NCBI RefSeq assembly: GCF_041360795.1
Contig: NZ_JBFUPW010000001.1
Span: forward strand, 434,001 to 498,000
DNA: 64,000 nucleotides
Reading direction: 5' to 3'
Source: Arthrobacter_E sp041360795
GTDB taxonomy: Bacteria; Actinomycetota; Actinomycetes; Actinomycetales; Micrococcaceae
Under the pieces are notes generated by a model that saw only the letters and a list, made by a program, of their open reading frames with translations, did not search any database and was not told where the DNA came from. Positions 26,496 through 34,070 of the stretch are shown here, in pieces. The translations under genes and the position numbers were made by a program. Positions within the stretch are counted from its first letter, which is position 1, and every line of letters begins with the position of its first letter.

Positions 26496-27125
26496 TCAGA
26501 GACCGAGGCCCTCGCGCAGGCGCGCGTCCAACTCGTCCTTGGCGAGCGCGGTGGACGGAAGGTTCTCGCCGTCGCCGAGCGCAAGGGACAGGGAACCGTC
26601 CGGATCGGCCTTGACGTTCACCGCCCGCGAGGTCCCGTCTGCGAAATGGCGGCGGAGCGTCGCAGCGGCGGGCAGGCCGTCGGGGGCGGTGCCCAAGTAG
26701 TAGTTCACCATCTGGACGGCAGTGAGGAACATGCCTTCGGAACTGGTGAGGGGCCGCAGTTCGTGCACGCCGTACTTGCTCAGGCTCAGCACGAGCGCGC
26801 CGTCGGCCGCACCGAAGAGGAAGTAGACGTGGTCCGCGTCCGGGGTGACCAGGGCGACCTCGAGCCAAGCGTCGGACGATGCCAGTACGCCGGTGACCGC
26901 GACGGCGGGGCCGGTGGGCAGCAGGCTGTCCTGCTCCACGGTCATGAGACCGCGTTCCAGCAACGTGGCCACGCCCGCCTGCTCCAGGGGCGCCCCCGCG
27001 GCATGGTCAAGGCGGAACATCGTCTGGCACTTCTGCGCGCCCGGCGTCCCGGCCAGGGCGATGAGGGCGATGAGTTCGTGCTCGGTGATGAGCAGGGGTG
27101 CGTCGTCTGGGGTGGTGGTGGTCAT
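26496..27125 (-). CDS. Soluble protein of unknown function in the WXG operon (possibly EspG-like)
   Basis: 209 residues without signal or membrane segments. The layout (N-terminal LLITEHELIALIALAG, central beta-rich region, C-terminal acidic helix) is loosely like EspG-type chaperones of ESX substrates, but no diagnostic motif is present. It is second in the operon, 51 nt after the WXG gene. A chaperone or immunity role is inferred. Confidence 0.6.
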   Translation of the reverse strand: MTTTTPDDAPLLITEHELIALIALAGTPGAQKCQTMFRLDHAAGAPLEQAGVATLLERGLMTVEQDSLLPTGPAVAVTGVLASSDAWLEVALVTPDADHVYFLFGAADGALVLSLSKYGVHELRPLTSSEGMFLTAVQMVNYYLGTAPDGLPAAATLRRHFADGTSRAVNVKADPDGSLSLALGDGENLPSTALAKDELDARLREGLGL

Positions 27126-27176
27126 GTCAGCCTTCGTGTCGACGTTTCTGGTTCTCAGTCTAGGGATGCCGGATCA

Positions 27177-28127
27177 TCAAGTGAGCCAGCCCCAGACCTT
27201 CTTGGCGCCGTCAGCCACCGCGTCCACGGTCTTCTTGGCGCCGTCGGCGACGGCGTTCGCCACGTTCTTGGTGCCTTCCCAGACGTGTTTGGCCCCGTCG
27301 GCCACCATCTCCGAGGCGGACCCATATCCGAGATGAGTGGCGAGCAGACCCATGCCGCCCCAGGCCACACCCGCGACGGCGAAGAACGGACCTGCGCCGG
27401 GGATGAAGCTGCCGGCTGCGAGCACAGTAGAGATGCCGCCGTCGATCGCCATGCCGGTGTTGCCGGTGGCGAGGCCCTGAGTGAACTGGAGTCCGCCGGT
27501 CACCACGCCCAGGCCGCCGGACAGGCGGCCCAGCATCGACGTTCCGTTGAGAAGCTGGGTGCCCCTGACATAACCTGCCTCGGCGGCCATGCCGTACTGG
27601 GCGCTCAGCCAGGGCCACTTGGTCAGCTCGGTCACCAGGCCGCCTTTGGCCATGGTCGCCAGGAGATTGTCCGCGTAGAGGCCGGCACCGGTCACCAGGC
27701 CATTACCGGCCCACCATTCGGGGCTGCCGGCCACGGAGAGGATGCCCTCCAGCCCGGTAGGGGCGTCCGGGCTTCCGGGACCACCTGAGCCGCCCGGCCC
27801 GCCGGAGCCTCCGGGTGTGCCAGTGCCGCCGCCCGGGCCTCCGCCGACCGAGCCGCCGTTGGTGCTCGCACTCTGTTGTTCGTCCGCCTGGCCGAGCAGC
27901 AGCTTCGACGCATCGCTCAGCGACTGGGAAGCCTTGTGCAGCATGGGCCGCAGCGTGCTGCTCCATTCCCGGCGGAAGCGCTCGCCGTCGTCGCCCTTCC
28001 AGGCGACGCCGGACACCAGGCTGTTGACCTGCATCTCCGTGTTCTTCAGCCGCGAGCCGGAGAGGCCCATCGACTTCGACAGGGCCCTCAACTGCTCGAC
28101 ATCGGCGCCGTAAAAGCCCGGGGCCAT
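27177..28127 (-). CDS. WXG100-domain protein with glycine-rich linker and hydrophobic C-terminal domain
   Basis: 316 residues. The first 90 form a helical hairpin with the W43-K-G45 turn, as in WXG100/ESX substrates. A Gly/Pro/Ser linker (about 90-125) leads to a C-terminal domain with glycine-rich hydrophobic stretches (about 205-285) and a tail with three VADGAK repeats. This architecture is typical of type VII secreted polymorphic effectors. The last domain is not recognised; membrane insertion is plausible. It is first of three minus-strand genes. No secretion machinery is in the window. Confidence 0.75.
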   Translation of the reverse strand: MAPGFYGADVEQLRALSKSMGLSGSRLKNTEMQVNSLVSGVAWKGDDGERFRREWSSTLRPMLHKASQSLSDASKLLLGQADEQQSASTNGGSVGGGPGGGTGTPGGSGGPGGSGGPGSPDAPTGLEGILSVAGSPEWWAGNGLVTGAGLYADNLLATMAKGGLVTELTKWPWLSAQYGMAAEAGYVRGTQLLNGTSMLGRLSGGLGVVTGGLQFTQGLATGNTGMAIDGGISTVLAAGSFIPGAGPFFAVAGVAWGGMGLLATHLGYGSASEMVADGAKHVWEGTKNVANAVADGAKKTVDAVADGAKKVWGWLT

Positions 28128-28413
28128 GGATCATCCTCCTTGACGGGACACCGCTCTTCCGTGTCAGCCTAGGGTCTGCTCGACTCCGGCGCGATGGGGA
28201 GGGGTGCCCATGGGACGGAAGAAGCCCCCGGAACCGTCCTCGGGCGAGGTATGCGGCGCGGTCTTCGAAGGTGACGCCGATCGTTCGACGCCGACGGGAA
28301 CAGTGCCGCCGTGACCAGGCACGCTGTTACTGTGAGGGCATGTCACTCACGGTGTGGATCACGGCTGTCGAACCCCTCTCCGCAACGACCGTCCGGCGGA
28401 GCGAGGGACGCCG

Positions 28414-29547
28414 GTGACGGCGCACAGCCTGCCCCCGGGAGGCGGTTACACGGCCGGCTCCATCACCCAGAACGTGTCGGGCCCTCTGACCCGTTCCGCG
28501 GTCTTCCTGGTGCTGTCCGTCGAGGACGACCCGGGTGCTCTCGACACCGTCCGTGATGTGCTCTCGGATCTGGACGGCCTCGTCAAGACGGTGGGGTTCC
28601 GTGATCTGAACGGGCGCCTGTCCTGCACGGTGGGAATCGGCGACCGCATCTGGACGCCACTGTCAGGCCTGCCCAAGCCCGCGGAACTCCAGCCGTTCCG
28701 GGAGATCGTCGGGGCCACCCACGCCGCCGTCTCGACTCCGGGCGACCTGCTCTTCCACATCCGCTCCGACCGCCAGGACCTCTGCTTCGAATTCGAGCGC
28801 CTCCTGCTCGCCGCCCTGGGCGCGTCCGTGAGCACCGTGGACGAGGTCTCGGGCTTCCGGTATTTCGACGCCCGTGACCTGCTGGGTTTCATCGATGGCA
28901 CCGCGAACCCCGTCGGCCCGGACCTCCCCGAGTCCGCCCTGGTGGGGGAGGAGGATCCTCAGTTCGCAGGCGGCAGCTACGTGGTGGTCCAGAAATACCT
29001 GCACCCGATCAGGGCGTGGCAGGGCCTCACCACGGAGCAGCAGGAGAAGATCATCGGCCGCACCAAGGCCGACAACGTCGAACTGGACGACGCCGTGCAC
29101 GGCCAGAAGTCCCACAAGACACTTGCCACGATCACGGATGAGAACGGCGAGCACGACATCGTCCGGGACAACATGCCGTTCGGCACCCCGGGCGCCGGCG
29201 CCTTCGGAACCTACTTCATCGGGTACTCCCGGCACCTCTGGGTGATCGAGAGGATGCTCGAACGCATGTTCATCGGCGATCCTCCCGGACTGCACGACCG
29301 GCTGCTGGACTTCTCGACGGCGGAGACCGGCACCACGTTCTTCGTCCCCACCGCCGAGATGCTCGCCGCTCTCGACGACACCGCCGCTGCCGCAGAGACT
29401 TCAGCGCCGCCCGCCGAGGAGAACGTGCCCGCGGTGGCCGAGCCCGCCGTCGTCGGGCCGGAGACCGCTGTCCCCGCCACGGCAGGTGCTGCACCCGCCG
29501 CCGGCTCCCTGGGGATCGGTTCCCTGCGGAACGCACCCACCCCCTGA
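28414..29547 (+). CDS. Dyp-type heme peroxidase, encapsulin cargo
   Basis: 377 residues. The DyP motif GXXDG is GFIDGTANP, the proximal-His region is HGQKSHKT, and the distal Arg is in RDNMPFGTPG. After the ferredoxin-like domains comes an Ala/Pro/Glu-rich linker of about 60 residues ending in SLGIGSLR, a classic encapsulin targeting peptide. A GTG start at 28414 with GAGGGA upstream is chosen; the upstream frame is poor. The encapsulin gene follows after 47 nt, so the enzyme is packed in the shell. Confidence 0.93.
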   Translation: MTAHSLPPGGGYTAGSITQNVSGPLTRSAVFLVLSVEDDPGALDTVRDVLSDLDGLVKTVGFRDLNGRLSCTVGIGDRIWTPLSGLPKPAELQPFREIVGATHAAVSTPGDLLFHIRSDRQDLCFEFERLLLAALGASVSTVDEVSGFRYFDARDLLGFIDGTANPVGPDLPESALVGEEDPQFAGGSYVVVQKYLHPIRAWQGLTTEQQEKIIGRTKADNVELDDAVHGQKSHKTLATITDENGEHDIVRDNMPFGTPGAGAFGTYFIGYSRHLWVIERMLERMFIGDPPGLHDRLLDFSTAETGTTFFVPTAEMLAALDDTAAAAETSAPPAEENVPAVAEPAVVGPETAVPATAGAAPAAGSLGIGSLRNAPTP

Positions 29548-29594
29548 TCGCCCCCGACCGCCTTGCCCGAGCACGCCCGCCGAAAGGACCAGTC

Positions 29595-30395
29595 ATGAAT
29601 CACCTGCTGCGCGAACACGCTCCGATCACCCGGGACACCTGGGCGATGATCGACGACGAGGCGAAGACGCGGCTGTCCGCGGCTCTGGGCGCCCGCCGTC
29701 TGGTCGACTTCGCCGGCCCGCTCGGCTGGCAGCACTCCGCGACGTCGACGGGCCGGGTCGGTCCGGTCGTGTCGGCCCCGGCGGAGGGCGTGATCGCCCG
29801 GCCGCGGAAGGTGCTGCCGCTCGCCGAGGTCCGGGCGGGCTTCTCCATGTCCCGCGAAGAGCTCGACGCCGCCACGCGAGGAGCCGTGGATGTGGACTTC
29901 GCGACTCTCGACGCCGCAGCCCGGAAGATCGCCGAGGTCGAGAACTCAGCGGTCTTCGACGGCTGGGACGAACTCGGCATGACGGGCATCGCCGCGGCTT
30001 CCCCGCACACCCCGATCCAGACCGGCGACGACCCCCGTCGTCTCGCGGTCCACGTCGCGGCCGCGGTGGCCGCGCTCAAGAACTCGGGGATCGGCGGCCC
30101 CTACGGTCTCGCCCTCGGTTACGACGCCTGGGTGAACGCGAACGGCGGCAACGACATGGGCGGTTCGCCGCTCCTCACGCACCTGCAGCGCATCCTGGAA
30201 GGCCCCGTGCAGTGGACTCCGGGCATCAACTCCTCCGTGGTGCTGAGCCTGCGTGGCGGGGATTTCATCCTGGAGAGCGGTGAGGACCTGGCCGTGGGGT
30301 ATGCGGACCACTCCGCCTCGAGCGTGGAGCTGTACCTCCAGGAGACCTTCAGCTTCCGCGTGGCGACGCCGGAGGCCGCGATCGTCCTCGCCTGA
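29595..30395 (+). CDS. Family 1 encapsulin shell protein
   Basis: 266 residues, the usual size of HK97-fold encapsulins (linocin M18-like). The start NHLLREHAPIT is family-typical, as are the DFAGPLGW segment and SVELYLQETFSFRV near the end. It self-assembles into an icosahedral nanocompartment; the upstream DyP peroxidase is its cargo. A good ribosome site (GAAAGGA) precedes the ATG. Confidence 0.95.
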   Translation: MNHLLREHAPITRDTWAMIDDEAKTRLSAALGARRLVDFAGPLGWQHSATSTGRVGPVVSAPAEGVIARPRKVLPLAEVRAGFSMSREELDAATRGAVDVDFATLDAAARKIAEVENSAVFDGWDELGMTGIAAASPHTPIQTGDDPRRLAVHVAAAVAALKNSGIGGPYGLALGYDAWVNANGGNDMGGSPLLTHLQRILEGPVQWTPGINSSVVLSLRGGDFILESGEDLAVGYADHSASSVELYLQETFSFRVATPEAAIVLA

Positions 30396-30440
30396 GCGAC
30401 GCAATCCGTCCGGAACCCGCTTCACGATAGAGTTGGACGC

Positions 30441-31571
30441 GTGACTTACGAGATTGAGATTGGCCGTGGGAAGCGCGGACGCCGTGCGTATGGACTCGAT
30501 GACATCGCGATCATCCCCAACCGCCGGACCCGTGACCCGCAGGACGTGAGCGTGTCCTGGCAGATCGACGCCTACAAGTTCGACATGCCGGTGATCGCCG
30601 CTCCGATGGACTCGGTCATGTCCCCGACCACGGCCATCCGCCTCGGTGAGCTCGGCGGCCTCGGCGTGCTGGACCTCGAAGGTCTCTGGACCCGCTTCGA
30701 GGACCCGCAGGCTCAGCTGGACCGTATCGCCGAACTGCAGCAGGAGTCTCCGAGCGAGCTCGTGACCCGCACCCTGCAGGAGATCTACCAGGCTCCTATC
30801 CAGGCCGAGCTCATCACCCAGCGCCTTGCCGAGATCCGCGCCGCAGGCGTCACCGTGGCCGGCTCGCTCACGCCGCAGCGCACTCAGGAGTTCTACAAGA
30901 CCGTCGTGGCCGCCGGTGTCGACATCTTCGTCATCCGCGGCACCACGGTGTCGGCCGAGCACGTCTCCAAGACCACGGAGCCGCTCAACCTCAAGCAGTT
31001 CATCTACGAGCTGGACGTCCCGGTGATCGTGGGCGGCGCCGCCGGGTACACCCCGGCGCTGCACCTCATGCGCACCGGTGCGGCCGGCGTCCTCGTGGGC
31101 TTCGGCGGTGGCGCCACCACCACGACGCGCCGCGCCCTCGGCATCCACTCGCCGCTGGCCTCGGCCATCTCGGACGTCGCCGCCGCGCGCCGCGACTACC
31201 TGGATGAGTCCGGTGGGCGCTACGTGCACGTGATCGCCGACGGCGGAATGGGCACCTCGGGCGACATCGTGAAGGCCATCGCCATGGGCGCCGACGCCGT
31301 GATGCTCGGTTCCGCTCTGGCACGTGCCGAAGAGGCCCCGGGCAAGGGCTGGCACTGGGGCGCCGAGGCGCACCACCCGGAAATCCCGCGCGGCGACCGC
31401 GTCCAGATGGGCACCGTCGGTCCGATGGAGGAAGTCCTCTTCGGGCCGGGCCACCACACGGACGGCACCTCCAACCTGATCGGCGCCCTGCGCCGGTCCA
31501 TGGCGACCACCGGCTACTCGGACCTCAAGGAGTTCCAGCGCGTGGACGTCGTGGTGCGCCCGCGGCACTGA
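30441..31571 (+). CDS. guaB3: GuaB3 family IMP dehydrogenase-related protein
   Basis: 376 residues. It has the IMPDH barrel (GLDDIAIIPN, PVIAAPMDSVMSP) but no CBS domains, and the catalytic Cys loop is replaced by GFGGGATTTTRRALG, so ordinary IMPDH activity is unlikely. Cyanobacterial GuaB3 has been described as a GMP reductase; whether that holds here is not known. A GTG start is used. It lies about 6.9 kb downstream of guaB and upstream of guaA. Confidence 0.9.
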   Translation: MTYEIEIGRGKRGRRAYGLDDIAIIPNRRTRDPQDVSVSWQIDAYKFDMPVIAAPMDSVMSPTTAIRLGELGGLGVLDLEGLWTRFEDPQAQLDRIAELQQESPSELVTRTLQEIYQAPIQAELITQRLAEIRAAGVTVAGSLTPQRTQEFYKTVVAAGVDIFVIRGTTVSAEHVSKTTEPLNLKQFIYELDVPVIVGGAAGYTPALHLMRTGAAGVLVGFGGGATTTTRRALGIHSPLASAISDVAAARRDYLDESGGRYVHVIADGGMGTSGDIVKAIAMGADAVMLGSALARAEEAPGKGWHWGAEAHHPEIPRGDRVQMGTVGPMEEVLFGPGHHTDGTSNLIGALRRSMATTGYSDLKEFQRVDVVVRPRH

Positions 31572-31598
31572 GCTGCCCCGCACCCGCCGATCCACAAG

Positions 31599-31637
31599 AC
31601 GACGGCGCGGCCACCCGAGAGGGGGCCGCGCCGTCGT
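31599..31637 (+). terminator. Hairpin after guaB3 (ACGACGACG-type, copy T1)
   Basis: 14-bp perfect stem (31599-31612 with 31624-31637) with an 11-nt loop. It is nearly identical over about 40 nt to the hairpin at 32680-32724. Confidence 0.7.
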
Positions 31638-31668
31638 CGTGTTCGGGGCTGTTTGCTGCCACGCCACC

Positions 31669-31735
31669 GAGTCCGCTATCCAAGGTCTGAGTCCGCTACA
31701 TCGTGTAGCGGACTCAGACCTTGGATAGCGGACTC
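31669..31735. repeat. Perfect 32-bp-arm palindrome (element P1)
   Basis: Arms 31669-31700 and 31704-31735 are exact reverse complements with a 3-nt loop. Each arm itself contains a direct repeat: GAGTCCGCTA, 10 nt, GAGTCCGCTACA. A partner, P2, is at 32781-32853. Confidence 0.88.
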
Positions 31736-31871
31736 AGCCCGACCTCGCGGTCAACGGCCGACTCCCGGCCCTGTGCTCGTCCATGACGGAGTGGTGACAG
31801 CGGAGATTTCCCGATTCAGCGTGGGCGGGGTACTTTCCTCACATATCGCACGTTCTTTGGGGGATCGAGTC

Positions 31872-32663
31872 ATGGTGAATTTTCACGCGCGGCATCAGAG
31901 CGCTTTCCGGCGCACAGGCGGAGCCGCCCGAGCCGCGGCGTTTCTCGTGGGGGCGGCCGTGCTCCTGACGGGGTGCTCGGGAACGGTGAGCACCGCGGGA
32001 CGCAGCGCCTCGGCGTCGTCGTCCGCCTCGCCGACCATCACCTGTCCCAGCCCGGAACCGACGGTCACGGTGACAGCGACGGCGGGCATCGAACCGTCGC
32101 CGGCCGCGACGGAATCCGCCTCGACCGCGCCCTGTCCTACCGCCACGGAGACTGTCACCGTGGCGCTCCACCGGTCGGGTGAGTCCTGTGCGAGGTCCGG
32201 CGACACCTATCTGGCCGTGGAACCCGCCCTGCTGTGCTTCAGGAACAAGGCCGGCAAAGCACTGTGGATGACGGCCGCCCAGGTGCGCCAGACCCAGGCG
32301 GATGTCGCCAAGGCGAAGGCCGTGGCCGAGGCTGCGCGGAAGAAGGCCCAGGAAAAGGCCCAGGAGGCGGCCCGGCAGAAGGCCGCGGCGGCAGAGCTGC
32401 AGAAGGCTGCGGCAGCGGCCCAGCAGGCCGCCGCTGAGGCACAGAAACCTCAGGCACCGGCGGAGCAGACGCCTCGCCGGTTCGTGCCGGAAGCACCCCA
32501 GAACCCGCCCGCACCGGTGGCTCCCGCGGTTCCGGATCCGGGCTCGGTGTACTACGCCAACTGCGCTGCCGTCAGGGCGGCAGGTGCGGCTCCGATTCAT
32601 ATCGGTCAGCCGGGATACAGCCCGAAACTGGACCGCGACGGCGACGGAGTCGGCTGCGAATAG
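31872..32663 (+). CDS. Lipoprotein with C-terminal excalibur domain
   Basis: 263 residues. The signal ends in the lipobox LLTGC (Cys near residue 35), so it should be lipid-anchored outside the membrane. A Ser/Thr/Pro-rich region and an Ala/Lys/Gln-rich coiled-coil segment (about 135-190) precede a C-terminal excalibur calcium-binding domain (YYANCAAVRAAG and the DRDGDGVGCE end). The ATG at 31872 is chosen because it directly precedes the signal. Duplicated hairpin-palindrome pairs flank the gene. Function unknown; excalibur domains bind calcium in secreted nucleases and wall proteins. Confidence 0.87.
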   Translation: MVNFHARHQSAFRRTGGAARAAAFLVGAAVLLTGCSGTVSTAGRSASASSSASPTITCPSPEPTVTVTATAGIEPSPAATESASTAPCPTATETVTVALHRSGESCARSGDTYLAVEPALLCFRNKAGKALWMTAAQVRQTQADVAKAKAVAEAARKKAQEKAQEAARQKAAAAELQKAAAAAQQAAAEAQKPQAPAEQTPRRFVPEAPQNPPAPVAPAVPDPGSVYYANCAAVRAAGAAPIHIGQPGYSPKLDRDGDGVGCE

Positions 32664-32679
32664 AGGGCTCCCTCCAGCG

Positions 32680-32724
32680 ACGACGACGGCGCGGCCACCC
32701 GGGAGGGGGCCGCGCCGTCGTCGT
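32680..32724 (+). terminator. Hairpin after the excalibur gene (copy T2)
   Basis: 17-bp perfect stem (32680-32696 with 32708-32724), close to T1 at 31599 in both stem and loop. Confidence 0.7.
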
Positions 32725-32780
32725 GTTCGGCGCTGTTTCGGGCCGGGTGCGCTGAGATCGTCACCCCGCCGTGCCCTGCC

Positions 32781-32853
32781 GCTGAGAACGCTATCGGGGG
32801 TCTGAGTCCGCTACATGGTGTAGCGGACTCAGACCCCCGATAGCGAACTCAGC
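32781..32853. repeat. Near-perfect palindrome (element P2)
   Basis: Arms 32781-32815 and 32819-32853 match at 33 of 35 positions. The inner block GAGTCCGCTACA equals that of P1, while the middle is TCGGGGGTCT instead of TCCAAGGTCT, with matching changes in both arms. It ends 7 nt before the stop of the convergent SRPBCC gene. Confidence 0.85.
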
Positions 32854-32859
32854 CGGGTT

Positions 32860-33363
32860 TCAGGTGCTCGCTCCGGGCGTCCAGCCGGCGTCGAGCAATT
32901 CCTGGATCCGGGCGAACTCCCGCCGATGCCATTGCGCGTGCTGCTTCCGGCACGCGCTCGCGGGGACCAACGACCACTTGCGGTGGTGATGAGTGCAGAT
33001 CCGTTCCACCAGGGTGCCCTTCTCTCTCGGTTCGAGGCGAAGTTCGAATCGTTCCTCGGGTCCGCTCTGGCCCCAGCTGCGGGCCACGATCTTCCGGAAC
33101 GGGACTTCTTCGAGGATCTCGACCGCGGCGTGGAACTCCTTCCCCGCACGCTTGGCCACCAGGTGGTGGACTTCGCCGACACCCTCCGCCGGCGGATCCG
33201 CATACCCACGGACGGCTCCGGGAACCAGCAGCGGCGCATATTCGGCGGGCCGGAGCAGGCCCCAGATCAGTTCGACGGGAGCGAAGATCTCGGCGCTGTC
33301 ACGCATCTCCACGACGCGGTGCTTTCCGGCGTCACGGTCTGGTCCTGAGGTCCACCACGGCAT
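32860..33363 (-). CDS. SRPBCC family protein
   Basis: 167 residues with the START/Bet v1-like (SRPBCC) pattern: EIFAPVELIWGLLRPAEYAP, a central beta region and a long C-terminal helix. An ATG at 33363 (MPWWTSG) fits its neighbour, which begins MPWFRS. The two are adjacent paralogues. Ligand or enzymatic role unknown. Confidence 0.75.
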   Translation of the reverse strand: MPWWTSGPDRDAGKHRVVEMRDSAEIFAPVELIWGLLRPAEYAPLLVPGAVRGYADPPAEGVGEVHHLVAKRAGKEFHAAVEILEEVPFRKIVARSWGQSGPEERFELRLEPREKGTLVERICTHHHRKWSLVPASACRKQHAQWHRREFARIQELLDAGWTPGAST

Positions 33364-33446
33364 GGGGCCAGCGTATCCACTCCCGGATGCCACAGCGAAC
33401 CGGATGCCGGGGCGAACCAGCCTGAGGAAGCGCGGGCCAGGGAAGA

Positions 33447-33932
33447 TCAGACCCGGGTGAAGTACCGCTCGACGGCCGTCAGGTACTCCTCGTTCCACGC
33501 GTGATGTCCGGCCTGATGCTTCTCGAGGCTGACCGGGGCGTCAGGGCCATGGCTGAAGAAGGAGATGAGTGTCAGCTCCGTCCCTTCGCCTGAAGGCGCC
33601 AGATGATATTCCTGTCGGGACAGCGGATCGTGGCTGCCCCAGCCCCGGACGACCGCCAGACGGTTTTCCACCTCCTCGACAACGACGATGGCGCTGAGCT
33701 GCTCCTCGCCGTCGACGACGGCGAGGAAACACTGGATCGCGCCTCCGACCTCGGGCTGAGCGGGAGCCGAGAAGGTCTGGACGATCTCCGGGTTCAAAAG
33801 CCTCGCCTTCTCCGCCGAACGGATCAGGTTCCAGACGGCAGGTGGGTCCGCGGCGATCGCCCGTGAATTCCGGACGGTGAACAGCGACGGCACGTCGGAA
33901 GGGCCGTTCTTCTTCGATCTGAACCATGGCAT
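33447..33932 (-). CDS. SRPBCC family protein
   Basis: 161 residues, same fold class as the gene downstream: NSRAIAADPPAVWNLIRSAE, then beta-rich IQCFLAVVDGEEQL and a C-terminal helix HHAWNEEYLTAVERYF. Transcribed in the same direction, with 83 nt between them. It is divergent from glpD. Confidence 0.75.
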   Translation of the reverse strand: MPWFRSKKNGPSDVPSLFTVRNSRAIAADPPAVWNLIRSAEKARLLNPEIVQTFSAPAQPEVGGAIQCFLAVVDGEEQLSAIVVVEEVENRLAVVRGWGSHDPLSRQEYHLAPSGEGTELTLISFFSHGPDAPVSLEKHQAGHHAWNEEYLTAVERYFTRV

Positions 33933-34070
33933 GGTGCCAATCTAACCTCAGGAGGCAGGACCGCGGCTCACTGCAAGCGGTGTCGAACAGACCGTCTTCG
34001 CCCCTGCCCAAGGAGCCCCCGAAAGACTAGGGTGGAACCAAGTCTTAGCCACGCATATCGGGAGGCTTCC

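Noticed and set aside
3855..32853. Palindromes considered as a CRISPR array
   Set aside because: They are single copies scattered over 29 kb, not regularly spaced, with no spacers or cas genes.
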